Origin: Pseudomonas asplenii | Lineage (GTDB): Bacteria; Pseudomonadota; Gammaproteobacteria; Pseudomonadales; Pseudomonadaceae | DNA length: 64,000 nucleotides | NCBI RefSeq assembly: GCF_001293465.1 | Contig: NZ_JSYZ01000001.1 | Span: 263,503 to 327,502, forward strand | Direction: 5' to 3' | Part shown: in pieces, positions 47,521 through 56,636 of the stretch | How the letters are laid out: each line of letters opens with the position of its first letter | Numbering within the stretch: position 1 is the stretch's first letter | Made by a program: the position numbers and the translations under genes | Notes under the pieces: generated by a model | What the model saw: the letters and a program-made list of their open reading frames with translations, nothing else | Told to the model about the DNA's origin: nothing | Database searches by the model: none

Positions 47521-47544
47521 GCCTGCCGGCGATACCCGGCAGGC
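47521..47544 (-). terminator. Hairpin downstream of the TonB receptor gene
   Basis: GCCTGCCGG (47521-47529) and CCGGCAGGC (47536-47544) form a perfect 9-bp stem with a 6-base loop, 15 bases after the receptor stop on the minus strand. It is not followed by a T-run, so termination is likely but unproven. Confidence 0.5.
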
Positions 47545-47559
47545 GAACCGTATACCTGC

Positions 47560-50010
47560 TCAGAACTCCAGGGTGCTGGACAGCGAGACCTGCCGCGAAT
47601 CCCCCATGGAGACGAAGACCCGGCTGGCCGCCGAGGTGTAGTAGGTCTTGTCGAACAGGTTCTTCACGTTGAGCTGGAACTTGACCTTCTGCCCTTCGAC
47701 CTTGGTGTCATAGGTCGCGAAGGCATCGGCCACGGTGTAGCCCGGCAGTTCGAAGGTGTTGGCCACATCACCGGCACGCTCGCCGACATAACGGGCCCCG
47801 GCGCCGACGCGCAGCTGGTCGCCACCGATGATCGTGCCGAAGTCGTAAACCGCCGACAACGAGCCGCTGTTCTTCGCCACGTTCTGCAGGTCGTTGCCCT
47901 GGAAGTTGGCATCCCGGGTGACCTGGGCATCGGTGTAGGCATAGCTGCCGATCACGCTCCAGCGGTCGCTCAACTGGCCGCTGACATCCATTTCCAGGCC
48001 ACGGGAACGCACTTCCCCGGCCACGCTGTAGACGTTGGTCGCGCCTTCGGCGACGGTGACCAGCACGTTGCGCTTGTGGATATCGAACAGTGCCGCGGTG
48101 GCGGTCACCCGGCCCGGCATGTCGAGCTTGGCGCCCAGTTCCCAGGACTTGGACTCTTCCGGATCGATCGAGCCGTCGAGAACCAGGCGCTGGGTGCCGG
48201 TGGTGAACAGCGGGGCAATGGTCGAGTTGGGCTTGAACGACTCGGTGTAACTGCCATAGAACGACAGCTCGTCGGTGTAGCGGTAGACCAGGCCGTAACG
48301 TGGCGAGAACTTCTGCCCGTTGGTATTGGTGTTGACCTGGAACGACTGGCCCTTGCCGGCATATTCGTCGAAGGTCTCGAAACGCCCGCCAGCGACCAGG
48401 ATCCACTGGTCATCGAGGTGGATCGAGTCCTGCAGGAACACGGCATCGCTGCGCAGCAGATCGGTCTGGGCACTGTCCTTGGCGCTGACGGTGGTTCCCT
48501 CCACTTCACGCCCATACACCGGATTGAGGTAGTTGAACGCGCGGCGCTGGTTCTGGCGGATCAGCTCGGCCCGGTAGACCTTGCGGTACTCGTCATCCAC
48601 GCCGAACACCAGGTCATGCTGCAGGCCGACGAGTTGTACCTTGCCTTCGAGGCTGGCGGTGGTGAAGCGGTCGGTGGTCAGTGCGCCCTGGGTGCCGTCC
48701 ATGCTGCGGGTCAGGGTGCCGTTGGCATTCACCGAAGTGGTACGCACCTGACTGGCGTCATAGGTCTCGCGGTTCCAGCTGTAGCCGAAGTGGGCTTTCC
48801 AGTTGTCGTTCAGGTCGTGGTCGACCTCGAAGTGGTAGAGATCGGAACGGCCTTCCATGTCGTTGAACGGCTCGTCCAGGCGGCGGTCGGCCGGAATATT
48901 CAGCGGATGGTTGGTCTTCGGGTCGATGGCGGTGCCACGGTCGAACGGGGTCAGGAACTCGCGGTGTTCATAGGCGAACAGGACTTTGGTGTTGTCGCCG
49001 AACCAGGCCAGGGACGGTGCGATCAGGGTCTCGCGGTGGGTGCCGAAGTTGCGCCAGTAATCCTCGTCTTCATGATCGACGATCATCCGGTAGGCCAGGT
49101 TGCTGTCGCCGATCGCCCCGGTGCTGTCGAGGCTGCCGCCACTGCCGTTCTTGCCCGAGCCATAGGTCGAGCCGCGGATCGTCACCGCATTGTACTGCTC
49201 CAGTTGAGGCTTCTTGCTGACCAGGTTGACCACCCCGCCCGGGTCCTGGATGCCGTAGAGCAGCGACGCCGGACCCTTGAGCACTTCGACCCGCTCGGTG
49301 GTGGCGTTCAGGGCACGGCCCTGCACCACCGGCATGCTGTCGCGCATGATCGAGCCATTACGATTGTCGCCGAAACCACGGATCATCACCGCGTCCTGGG
49401 TGCTGCCGAGGGTGTTGGCCTGGGTGATGCCGCTGATGTTCCTCAACGCATCGTCCAGATTGCGCGGCGTCTGGTCGCGGATGACCTGGGCCGGGACGAT
49501 GTTGATGGTCTGCGGGATCTCCTGCAGCGAGGCGCTGGAGCGGGCAATCGAGGTGACCTGCGGCGGCTGGTAGCTGGTGCCGCCCCCATCGTTCGGGCGG
49601 TTGCCGTTGATGGTGGTGGCGCCGAGGTTCAGCGCACCTTCGGTCGGCAGCGGCTCCAGGGCCAGGGTGTGTTCGTCGGTACGACGGAAGGTGAAACCGG
49701 AGTTGCCGAGCAGGCGCTGCATGGCCTGCTCGGCACTCAACTGACCGCTGACCGCCGGGGCCTGCAGGTTGTAGGGCGCCTCATCGGTGTAGACCACGCT
49801 CAGGCCGGTGACCCGGCTGAAATCGTTCAGGGCCTGGGGCAGCGGCTTGGCGGCGATGGAAAAGTTGAAGACTGCACTTTGCTGCGTGCTCGCTTCAACC
49901 GCCCGGACCACGCTCGACGGCAACAGGGCCAGCCCTGAAACCGCCAGCGCCGAAGCGCCGAGCCACTGTTTGACCGAATTGCCTGCCACCGATTTTGCCT
50001 TGGACTTCAT
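47560..50010 (-). CDS. TonB-dependent siderophore receptor with N-terminal signalling domain
   Basis: About 816 residues from ATG 50010. After a signal peptide (about 1-38) comes an STN/secretin-type signalling domain (FSIAAKPLPQALNDFSRVTG, residues about 50-125), then the plug (IPQTINIVPAQVIRDQTPRN, VEVLKGPASLLYGIQDPGGV) and a 22-strand beta-barrel ending in Phe (SLSSTLEF). The signalling domain plus adjacent FecR and FecI-type genes identify a cell-surface-signalling receptor. The plug text resembles hydroxamate receptors (FoxA/FiuA type), but the ligand cannot be fixed. Longer starts at 50052 and 50067 exist but have no better signal peptide. Confidence 0.9.
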   Translation of the reverse strand: MKSKAKSVAGNSVKQWLGASALAVSGLALLPSSVVRAVEASTQQSAVFNFSIAAKPLPQALNDFSRVTGLSVVYTDEAPYNLQAPAVSGQLSAEQAMQRLLGNSGFTFRRTDEHTLALEPLPTEGALNLGATTINGNRPNDGGGTSYQPPQVTSIARSSASLQEIPQTINIVPAQVIRDQTPRNLDDALRNISGITQANTLGSTQDAVMIRGFGDNRNGSIMRDSMPVVQGRALNATTERVEVLKGPASLLYGIQDPGGVVNLVSKKPQLEQYNAVTIRGSTYGSGKNGSGGSLDSTGAIGDSNLAYRMIVDHEDEDYWRNFGTHRETLIAPSLAWFGDNTKVLFAYEHREFLTPFDRGTAIDPKTNHPLNIPADRRLDEPFNDMEGRSDLYHFEVDHDLNDNWKAHFGYSWNRETYDASQVRTTSVNANGTLTRSMDGTQGALTTDRFTTASLEGKVQLVGLQHDLVFGVDDEYRKVYRAELIRQNQRRAFNYLNPVYGREVEGTTVSAKDSAQTDLLRSDAVFLQDSIHLDDQWILVAGGRFETFDEYAGKGQSFQVNTNTNGQKFSPRYGLVYRYTDELSFYGSYTESFKPNSTIAPLFTTGTQRLVLDGSIDPEESKSWELGAKLDMPGRVTATAALFDIHKRNVLVTVAEGATNVYSVAGEVRSRGLEMDVSGQLSDRWSVIGSYAYTDAQVTRDANFQGNDLQNVAKNSGSLSAVYDFGTIIGGDQLRVGAGARYVGERAGDVANTFELPGYTVADAFATYDTKVEGQKVKFQLNVKNLFDKTYYTSAASRVFVSMGDSRQVSLSSTLEF

Positions 50011-50104
50011 GCTGGAGACCCGTGTATAGATAAGCCGTTGATGCGAATGCATCGCACTTTCACCCACTACACGAATGACGTCCGGGTTTACCTCACCTCC
50101 TTTT

Positions 50105-50118
50105 TGAAAATATTTTCA
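50105..50118. promoter_or_regulatory. 14-bp perfect palindrome upstream of the receptor gene
   Basis: TGAAAATATTTTCA is its own reverse complement. It lies about 95 bases upstream of the receptor start in an AT-rich patch. It resembles a shortened Fur-type 7-1-7 site but lacks the central base, so the binding protein is uncertain. Confidence 0.4.
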
Positions 50119-50184
50119 GGGCTCGCAGGGTGATGGCTTGATTATCCGGAGCCGCGGCTGATGCTCAGGTCCAGGCCAGGACAC

Positions 50185-51171
50185 TCAGCGCAACACGATG
50201 ACCCGCCCCAGCAGACTGTGCTGTTCGAACCCCAGCACGCCCTGCAGCGAATCCAGCACCGCCTGCGGGTCCCGATTGGGGAAACTGCCGCTGATCCGCC
50301 GCGCCGCCAGGGCGTCGTTGAACAGCAGGATGCGCCCCGGGTAGTAGCGTCGCAGGTCGTCCACCACCTCGGCCAGCGGCGCCTTCGAGTAGTTCAGCCA
50401 GCCCTGGCGCCAGGCCAGTTGCAGATCGCTGTCCACCGTCTGCAGCGGTTGCGCCGCGCCGTCGGCATAGGCCTGCTGCTGGTTGGCGGTCAGCACCTGT
50501 TGCGCCGCGCCCTGAGCGGGCGTAACCCCGACCCGCCCGGACAGCACGGTGACCCGCGCGCCCTCGCCCTGCAGGCGGACCTCGAACTGAGTCCCCAGTA
50601 CCCGCACCTCGCCGCCCCTGGCCTCGACCACGAACGGCTCGCCGGTGTGGCTGACACTGAAGAACGCCGAACCACGACGCAGCCGAACATGCCGCTCGCC
50701 GCCGCGCAAATCCACGGCGATGGCACTGTCGGTGTCCAGGGTCACCTCGGAGCGATCGGCCAGGGTCACCGTACGCACCTGCCCCGGCGCCGACACATAA
50801 TCCGCGCCCAGATCGTCGAGCCAGCGCTGCGGCTGCCAACCGGCGCCGATGGCGATCATCAACAACAGGCAAGCGGCCATTGCCAACGGCCCGGACCAGC
50901 GGCGCAAGACGCTACGACGCGGACGGTCCATTTCCCTGAGCAACCCCTGCAGGGCGAAGGCCTCTTCCTGCGCCAGGCGGCTGGCCGGCACCTCACTCAG
51001 TTCCCAGAGCACCTGGGCCTGGGCATAGGCCTCGGCATGGGCCGGATCAGCCTGTAACCAACGGCTGAACATCGCCTGCTCGGCGCTGCCGGGCTGGTCG
51101 TGCAAGCGGCTCAACCAGACCAGCGCGGCCTGTTCCTGAGCGGGCGTCACCTGGACGCTGGAGCGGTTCAT
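50185..51171 (-). CDS. FecR-family anti-sigma/signal transducer
   Basis: A 328-residue inner-membrane protein. The N-terminal DUF4880-type segment (QEQAALVWLSRLHDQPGS, RWLQADPAHAEAYAQAQVLW) is cytoplasmic and contacts the sigma factor, one membrane helix lies at about residues 92-112 (LAMAACLLLMIAIGAGW), and the periplasmic FecR domain (ADYVSAPGQVRTVTLADRSE) meets the receptor signalling domain. It overlaps the sigma gene by 4 bases (ATGA), so both are made together. Confidence 0.93.
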   Translation of the reverse strand: MNRSSVQVTPAQEQAALVWLSRLHDQPGSAEQAMFSRWLQADPAHAEAYAQAQVLWELSEVPASRLAQEEAFALQGLLREMDRPRRSVLRRWSGPLAMAACLLLMIAIGAGWQPQRWLDDLGADYVSAPGQVRTVTLADRSEVTLDTDSAIAVDLRGGERHVRLRRGSAFFSVSHTGEPFVVEARGGEVRVLGTQFEVRLQGEGARVTVLSGRVGVTPAQGAAQQVLTANQQQAYADGAAQPLQTVDSDLQLAWRQGWLNYSKAPLAEVVDDLRRYYPGRILLFNDALAARRISGSFPNRDPQAVLDSLQGVLGFEQHSLLGRVIVLR

Positions 51172-51740
51172 TTCGAGGCATTCCCTGGCGTGCGCGGTAT
51201 CTGGGGATCACGAAGGCTGGCCTTGCAGGCTTCGAGGGCGCGCATCATATGTTTTTCCACGGCACTTTGGGACAACCCCATGGCCCGGGCGATCTCGGCG
51301 TACTTGCGCCCATGGATGCGGTTCAGCAGGAAAATCTGCCGCGTGCGCTCCGGCAGCGCCCGCAACGCCGCTTCGACATGCCGCAGGTCATTGCCGGCTT
51401 CCAAGGCCGCCTCGGGCTCGTGGCTCTCGGTGGGCTGCTCGGGCAACCAGCCTTCATTGACTCGCACCCGGGCCCCCTCGCTGCGCAGATGATCGATGGC
51501 AATGTTGCCGGCACAGCGCAGCAGGTAGGTGCTCAACTCCTCCACCTGCACCAGCGGCCGGCGCCAGAAGCGCAGGAACAGGTCCTGCACCAGGTCGGCC
51601 GCCGTCGCCCGACAGCCGACGCGGCGGCTGACCAGGGCTTCCATCTGCGAACGCTGGGAGAGGAATACCCGCAGGAAATGCGCGCGCCCGGCACTGCTTT
51701 CCAGGTCATTGCCTTGTGGCGATTCGGGTGGCGTCAGCAT
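51168..51740 (-). CDS. FecI-type ECF sigma factor
   Basis: A 190-residue sigma-70 family protein. Region 2 is VGCRATAADLVQDLFLRFWR with LLRCAGNIAIDHLR, and region 4 is LPERTRQIFLLNRI with YAEIARAMGLSQSAVEKHMM. It should transcribe the receptor gene when the siderophore is bound. ATG 51740 is chosen; a TTG at 51749 adds three residues. A Fur-box-like site lies about 200 bases upstream, fitting iron repression of the sigma-FecR pair. Confidence 0.92.
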   Translation of the reverse strand: MLTPPESPQGNDLESSAGRAHFLRVFLSQRSQMEALVSRRVGCRATAADLVQDLFLRFWRRPLVQVEELSTYLLRCAGNIAIDHLRSEGARVRVNEGWLPEQPTESHEPEAALEAGNDLRHVEAALRALPERTRQIFLLNRIHGRKYAEIARAMGLSQSAVEKHMMRALEACKASLRDPQIPRTPGNASK

Positions 51741-51943
51741 CAGGTTCAAGCCAGCACTCGCGCAGCCGCCGGGCGGGACACCAGGCCCTGCGGCGCCGCG
51801 TTCACCTGCGAAGAGGCAAGCAGACCATAGGAAACCGACAGCCCATCAGCGCTGCTATTCATGGACCAACCTGGGAAAAGAGGAAGAAGCGAGAGACGAC
51901 AACGGGGAAGTCTCCGATGAGTCGCGACAAATGGTCAGGCAAT

Positions 51944-51962
51944 ACTAATGATAAATATTCTC
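51944..51962. promoter_or_regulatory. Fur-box-like site upstream of the sigma factor gene
   Basis: ACTAATGATAAATATTCTC matches 14 of 19 positions of the Fur consensus GATAATGATAATCATTATC. It lies in the AT-rich 51741-52030 gap, upstream of the FecI-type gene on the minus strand. The context (iron uptake signalling) supports it. Confidence 0.6.
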
Positions 51963-52030
51963 ATACGCAAAGGTACCAAACGAATATTTCATTGATCATC
52001 AACGACACCGCGATGGAGATTACGTCAGGC

Positions 52031-52064
52031 AAAAAAAGGGCCTGCAAATGCAGGCCCTTTTTTT
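52031..52064. terminator. Intrinsic terminator, bidirectional
   Basis: A7 GGGCCTGCA (52031-52046) and TGCAGGCCC T7 (52049-52064) form a stem with flanking A and T tracts, readable from both strands. It starts 13 bases after the HPF-like stop and also faces the sigma-gene side. Confidence 0.92.
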
Positions 52065-52076
52065 CAGCGCTGACGG

Positions 52077-52490
52077 TCAGCCATTGGCGGCCAGGCGTAC
52101 GCGCTCTTTCTCTTCGAACTCCTCTTCCAGAAGGGCATCACCCAGGTCGCGGCGCTCGCCCCTGACGATGGTGGCGCGCTTGGCCGCCAGTTTGCCGAAC
52201 AGGTGTTCCAGTGCATGCTCCAGTTTGCTGGACGCGCCGTCGATCGCCTGTTCCAGCGTATCGGCCTTATGGGTGACGGAAATCGGTTGGCGGCCTTTTG
52301 GCCGGGCTTCGATCTGGCAACGAATATCGTGGGGGCCGGGCTTGTCGCCGTTCTCATCCCCGAGGTGGACTTCGACCCGGGTCAGGTCGTCTTCGTAGCG
52401 TTCGAGCGTGCTCTCAACGGTCGTACGGACCCACTCCTCCAGTCGTTTGCTGCTTTGAATATGGTTATCACTATTGACTTGGATTTGCAT
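52077..52490 (-). CDS. HPF/RaiA-family ribosome-associated protein
   Basis: A 137-residue protein with the family opening MQIQVNSDNHIQSSKRLEEW and the VEVHLGDENGDKPGPHDIRC strand pair, followed by an extended acidic C-terminal tail (LLEEEFEEKERVRLAANG). HPF-type proteins sit in the ribosomal decoding site and help store ribosomes in stationary phase. The protein is longer than canonical short HPF (about 100 residues), so a distinct stress paralogue is likely. GGGA lies 8 bases before the ATG. Confidence 0.85.
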   Translation of the reverse strand: MQIQVNSDNHIQSSKRLEEWVRTTVESTLERYEDDLTRVEVHLGDENGDKPGPHDIRCQIEARPKGRQPISVTHKADTLEQAIDGASSKLEHALEHLFGKLAAKRATIVRGERRDLGDALLEEEFEEKERVRLAANG

Positions 52491-52918
52491 AGTTCTTCCC
52501 TTATTTCAGCTAGCTCGCAAGAGGTTCGCCGCACCGCTGGAGGCAGTGCGAAACATAGCCTCTTGTCTACAGAGTTGGGCAGCTGGAAAAACAATTCAAG
52601 CCCTTTGAAAAGATAAATATTTTTCGACAAAAAAAGCCGGACAAGCCGCAAAAGCACTGGTATGGTCGGGAATTGGGTCAGGCCTTAGCATCTGAAATTT
52701 CCCGACACAACGTCAGCTGAAAATCCCCACCGAATCGACCTCCCCGCTCATGGCGAACGCCCCGCCCGCGATCCGGCACAGGGCTTGCTTTGTCATTCTC
52801 CAGTTCGACGGTTCCGGCATGAAGCCAGGACCACGGATGGCCAGTGGTCCGGAATAACGAACCAATCCGGTTTCCACGTAGTCAATGCCTGCATGTTCCG
52901 ATCAGAACGGTGAAAACC
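52491..52918. other. Intergenic region between divergent genes
   Basis: A 428-base non-coding stretch, lower in GC around 52590-52640. It must hold promoters for the HPF-like gene (minus strand) and the DUF3509 gene (plus strand). CGCAC/GTGCG near 52530-52552 could fold as a small hairpin in the HPF-like leader. No small gene or known RNA is recognisable. Confidence 0.4.
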
Positions 52919-53242
52919 ATGGACAATCCCTTCCAGTTGATCAACGACGCCTTCCAGCCCGAGTACCGGGTCAACCTGAGCCTGCAGGGCCTGGATGGCA
53001 GCATCCTGCTGACTCTGTCCAATGCCGACGGCGTGGTCGCCAAGCGGATGATCAGCCCGGCGCAACGCAACGACCCGCAGCGCCTGAAACGCCTGATACA
53101 GAGCGTGCAGTTCGGCATTGCCATCGAGCAGGGCCACAGCGCCCTGGAGATTCTCACGGCCATGACCGACGACGACAATCTCAAGCTGCTGGCCCGCCCT
53201 GCCAGGCTTCCCCGGCCGGAGCTCGGCTACCTGGCGATCTAG
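52919..53242 (+). CDS. DUF3509 domain protein
   Basis: A 107-residue protein opening MDNPFQLINDAFQPEYRVNL and then GLDGSILLTLSNADG, which I recognise as the Pseudomonas DUF3509 family. No signal peptide or membrane segment. The function of the family is unknown to me. Its end overlaps the convergent DUF1501 gene by four bases. ATG 52919 is chosen because the family N-terminus starts there. Confidence 0.8.
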   Translation: MDNPFQLINDAFQPEYRVNLSLQGLDGSILLTLSNADGVVAKRMISPAQRNDPQRLKRLIQSVQFGIAIEQGHSALEILTAMTDDDNLKLLARPARLPRPELGYLAI

Positions 53243-54438
53243 ACCAATTGCAGCCCATTGGGGCGCGCGCCGGGGAAAACGACCTGCAACTGCGCAGCGG
53301 ACATTCCCCAGGTCCGCCCCAGCAGCCCACCCAGCAGGTCACGGTAGTTGTTGAGCACCGGATAGTCGCGGTTCTGCAGCAGGCCGGCCGCGTTCACCGC
53401 CACCTGCTCTCCGCCGATCCGCCCGCCCCGCACGCTGCCGCCCAGCACCCAATACACCGTGCCGTGCCCGTGGTCGGTGCCGCGGTTGCCGTTCTCGCGA
53501 AAGGTTCGGCCAAACTCCGAAACCACCACCACCGTGGTGTCTTTCCACTGCTCGCCCATGGCCTCGGCAAACGCGGCCAGGCCCTGGCCGAGGTTGGCCA
53601 GGTTGTTCGACAGTTGCCCCTGGACGCCCCCCTGATTGACATGGGTATCCCAGCCACCGACATCGACGAAACCCAGGCGGTATTGATCGCGCAACAGGGT
53701 GGCGATACGCCGGGTTTCGGCGGCGAAGTTGCGGGCCGTCGGTGCGCCGCGCCCGGCCTTCTGCATTTCCTCCTGCAACTCTCGGGAAACCTGCTGGCGC
53801 AGTTCCAGGCCGTCGACGACCGACGCCGCCAGCGGCGTGCCCCGGTACATCGAGGCGAGAATGTTCGACTGGCGCTCATCGAACACCGGGCTGGACAGCC
53901 CACGCAGCGACAGGTTGGGGATATCCCGGCCGCCCTGGAAGCTCGCCGGCAGGGCGTCGGTGAAGGCGATCGGCGCGCTGCCGGGGACGGCGCCCGCCAG
54001 GCGGGCGAGGAAGCCCGACCGGTAATGGGCCTGCTGCCCGGCCGGCTGCCCGGCCTCGATATTGTCCTGGGTCTCGAAATGGCTGCGGGACAGGTCGTCG
54101 GTCCCGGCGAACGGCACAAAGGCGATCTGCTTGCGCTGCCACAGCGGGTAGATCGAATCCCGCAGCACCGGGTTCAGGCCCCAGTGGCCATCCAGGGCGA
54201 TGGCGCTGTCGGCGTTGTGGGCATCCGGGCGGGCAATCGCCAGACTCGGACGCGACTCGTAGTAGAAGTCGCTGGCGTAGGGCACCAGCAGGTTGTTGCA
54301 ATCGTAGCCACCGCGCAGGAACACCAGCAGAAAACGCGGGGCCGACGCGGGGGCGGCGAACAGCCGTGTGGAAAACGACAGGCCCGGCAGCGTCACCGCG
54401 CCTGCCGCACAGGCCAGCAGAAAGTCTCGACGATTCAT
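53239..54438 (-). CDS. DUF1501 protein, Tat-exported
   Basis: A 399-residue protein. The N-terminus MNRRDFLLACAAGAVTLPGL is a twin-arginine signal, so it is folded before export. The DUF1501 (alkaline-phosphatase-fold-like) text includes FLLVFLRGGYDCNNLLVPY, VDVGGWDTHVNQGG and VVSEFGRTFRENGNRGTDHG, which could bind metal through Asp, His and Glu. Its enzymatic role is unknown. It follows the DUF1800 gene by 8 bases, the usual pairing of these families. Confidence 0.88.
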   Translation of the reverse strand: MNRRDFLLACAAGAVTLPGLSFSTRLFAAPASAPRFLLVFLRGGYDCNNLLVPYASDFYYESRPSLAIARPDAHNADSAIALDGHWGLNPVLRDSIYPLWQRKQIAFVPFAGTDDLSRSHFETQDNIEAGQPAGQQAHYRSGFLARLAGAVPGSAPIAFTDALPASFQGGRDIPNLSLRGLSSPVFDERQSNILASMYRGTPLAASVVDGLELRQQVSRELQEEMQKAGRGAPTARNFAAETRRIATLLRDQYRLGFVDVGGWDTHVNQGGVQGQLSNNLANLGQGLAAFAEAMGEQWKDTTVVVVSEFGRTFRENGNRGTDHGHGTVYWVLGGSVRGGRIGGEQVAVNAAGLLQNRDYPVLNNYRDLLGGLLGRTWGMSAAQLQVVFPGARPNGLQLV

Positions 54439-54446
54439 CAGGGCAC

Positions 54447-55982
54447 CTAGCGATGGTTGAAGTCGGGGGAGGACAGCAGAAAGGTGTTCCACTCCTGCGG
54501 CGACCGGGCCTGATTCAGCGCCCCGAGGGTGGCCGCCGACAGATGCGGCTCAATGGCGTCGTAGTACAGCGGCGTGGTGATCAGCGGGAATCCGGCACCG
54601 ATGCTCTGGCTGCCCTCGGGCGTGAACAGCCGATTGCTGCCCGCGCCAATGGCCCGGGCGATTTCAAAGCGCTTGGACATCTGCCCGGAACTGGCCCAGC
54701 CGGCCGCATCGAGCGGCCAGCCATCGGGCGTCAGACGACCGAACAACGGCTCGCCCAGCTGGTTCAGCCAGTTGAGCAGCGGACGCGGATTGGCGATCGG
54801 TTTGCCGTCGTAGGCCAGGCGTACGGCCGAGACCACGAACTGCATCGGATCCTTGAATTTCCTGCCGGCGCTGTGCTGCAGCTCCGGCGACTCGAACAGC
54901 GTGCCCATGACCTGGGCGATATCGCCGTCGGTGCGCTGAAAGGTGGCGCTCATGCGATCGACCAGGGCCTGCGGTGGCTGATCGGCGACGAAGTATTCGG
55001 CCAGCTTGCGCGAGATGAAGCGGGCACAGGCCGGCTGCCGGGTGATCAACTCCACCGCGCGGGTGATCTCGTCGAAGCCGCTGCCGGCTATCGGCTGGCC
55101 CAGCAGCACCTTGTCGCTGAAGTCATGCCGGTTGGGGTTGAACTGGAACAGGCCGTCGCGTACCACCAGCGGCGCGACCCGCGGGCCGAACTTCTGCACC
55201 CGGCCATCCAGCGGCAGCAGCCCGGCACCGGTGAGGATCAGCGCCAATTGCTGGACGTCCTGCTGGGTATAGCCGGAGCCGACACCCAGGGTGTGCAGCT
55301 CCATCAGTTCACGGGCGTAGTTCTCGTTGACCTTGCCCCGGGCGTTCTGCGCATTGTCCAGGTATTCCAGCATGGCCGGGCTCTTGAGCGTCGCCAATAC
55401 CAGGTCCTTGAACTTGCCCAGCGCGTGCGGGCGGATCACCCGTTCCTCGTAGTCGGCCACCATCAGCCGCACCGAGCCCTTGCCGGCGAAGACGCTGAAG
55501 TGGTTGAGCCAGAACCACACCAGCTGTTCCTTGAGCGGGTTGCTGCCGTAGACCGCCCGCAGCAGGACGATCTGCCGGGCCTGGTCGGCGGCGTCGTTGG
55601 CCTGTCGCTGCAAGGACTTCTTCGCCTCGGCCTGGGGATCGCCCGTGGGCATCGCCTTGACCTGCTCCTGGGCCTGCCGGAAGGCCAGCAGGGTCGCCTG
55701 CAACGGGGTCGCCAGGATCGGATAGGCCTGCAACTGGGCCTCGATGGCGGGCGGCAACGAATCGTGGAGACGATCGTTCAGTTGCGCCTGCAACAGCCCG
55801 GTACGGCCCATGGCCCGGAAGCGGGCGACATTGGCTGCATCCAGGTCGAAACCGTCACGCCGCAGCCAGGCCGCATCAGCCGGGCTCAGGGGCGCGGCCG
55901 CCGCCATGGCGGCCACGGGGCAGAAAAGAGAGACGAGCAGCCAGCAGCACAGAGGTCGAAAAACAGCACGGGCAAGCGACAT
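54447..55982 (-). CDS. DUF1800 family exported protein
   Basis: A 511-residue protein with a signal peptide (VFRPLCCWLLVSLFCPVAAM) and DUF1800 marks: WFWLNHFSVFAGKGS, NENYARELMELHTLGVGSGY, FVADQPPQALVDRM and FGRLTPDGWPL. It is always found, in my experience, beside a DUF1501 gene, as here. The pair may act in the cell envelope, but the reaction is unknown. ATG 55982 has AAGGAA upstream. A frame to 56069 adds a non-signal extension. Confidence 0.88.
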   Translation of the reverse strand: MSLARAVFRPLCCWLLVSLFCPVAAMAAAAPLSPADAAWLRRDGFDLDAANVARFRAMGRTGLLQAQLNDRLHDSLPPAIEAQLQAYPILATPLQATLLAFRQAQEQVKAMPTGDPQAEAKKSLQRQANDAADQARQIVLLRAVYGSNPLKEQLVWFWLNHFSVFAGKGSVRLMVADYEERVIRPHALGKFKDLVLATLKSPAMLEYLDNAQNARGKVNENYARELMELHTLGVGSGYTQQDVQQLALILTGAGLLPLDGRVQKFGPRVAPLVVRDGLFQFNPNRHDFSDKVLLGQPIAGSGFDEITRAVELITRQPACARFISRKLAEYFVADQPPQALVDRMSATFQRTDGDIAQVMGTLFESPELQHSAGRKFKDPMQFVVSAVRLAYDGKPIANPRPLLNWLNQLGEPLFGRLTPDGWPLDAAGWASSGQMSKRFEIARAIGAGSNRLFTPEGSQSIGAGFPLITTPLYYDAIEPHLSAATLGALNQARSPQEWNTFLLSSPDFNHR

Positions 55983-56263
55983 GCGGGAGATTTCCTTGCA
56001 GGGAAAATATTGTCCACGACAGGACCAGTGTCCATCCGCCTGCCTGTATGAAACCTGACGGCCCCTCACTCATCGGGCCGCCTGAGGCGCCTGACCACGC
56101 CCCTTTCATCCCACCCGACAAACGGCAGCCGACACGGAACAAAGCGCCTTCGGGTTCAGCCAACGGACAGACACACACTGTTACAACCTATTCAACGGCC
56201 GAACCTGAAAATTCCGTCGTTCACTACAGACACGCCATGCCAGGAAGAGTCCGAGGAGGTCTG

Positions 56264-56608
56264 ATGTTTTTTCGTTATGCCGTGTTGGCCATCGCTGTGG
56301 TCGCCGCAGCGGGCTGTGTGCAGGAACGGGTGGTACGTGAACGCCCGGTGATCGTCGAGCGCCCTGCGCCGGTCAGGTACGTCGAGGTGGTGGCGCCACA
56401 ACCGCCACCGCAGGAAGTCATCGAAGTCGAGCCGGCCTACCGTCCGGGCTTCATCTGGGCCCGCGGCTACTGGCATTGGGATGGTCGCCGCTATGTGGCG
56501 GTGCACGGCCACTGGGAGCCGGTGCGACCCGGCTACCGCTACGTGCACCCGCACTGGGAGCAGCGTGGGGATGGCTGGCACCTGCGGGCCGGGATGTGGA
56601 TCAACTGA
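56264..56608 (+). CDS. Small lipoprotein with YxWxG-type aromatic repeats
   Basis: A 114-residue protein. GAGGAGGT precedes ATG 56264. The lipobox is VAAAGC, giving a lipoprotein. A proline/valine-rich spacer (VIVERPAPVRYVEVVAPQPP) is followed by repeated Tyr-Trp-His-Trp text (GFIWARGYWHWDGRRYVAVH), the YXWXGXHW-type repeat found in many envelope lipoproteins. The function is unknown. Confidence 0.8.
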   Translation: MFFRYAVLAIAVVAAAGCVQERVVRERPVIVERPAPVRYVEVVAPQPPPQEVIEVEPAYRPGFIWARGYWHWDGRRYVAVHGHWEPVRPGYRYVHPHWEQRGDGWHLRAGMWIN

Positions 56609-56636
56609 CCCACGGGAGCGTTCCTGGAAGGCGGGC

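Noticed and set aside
50101..50120. TGAAAATATTTTCA as a true Fur box
   Set aside because: It is a 7-0-7 rather than 7-1-7 arrangement and shares few core bases with the Fur consensus, so I list it only as an unassigned palindrome.
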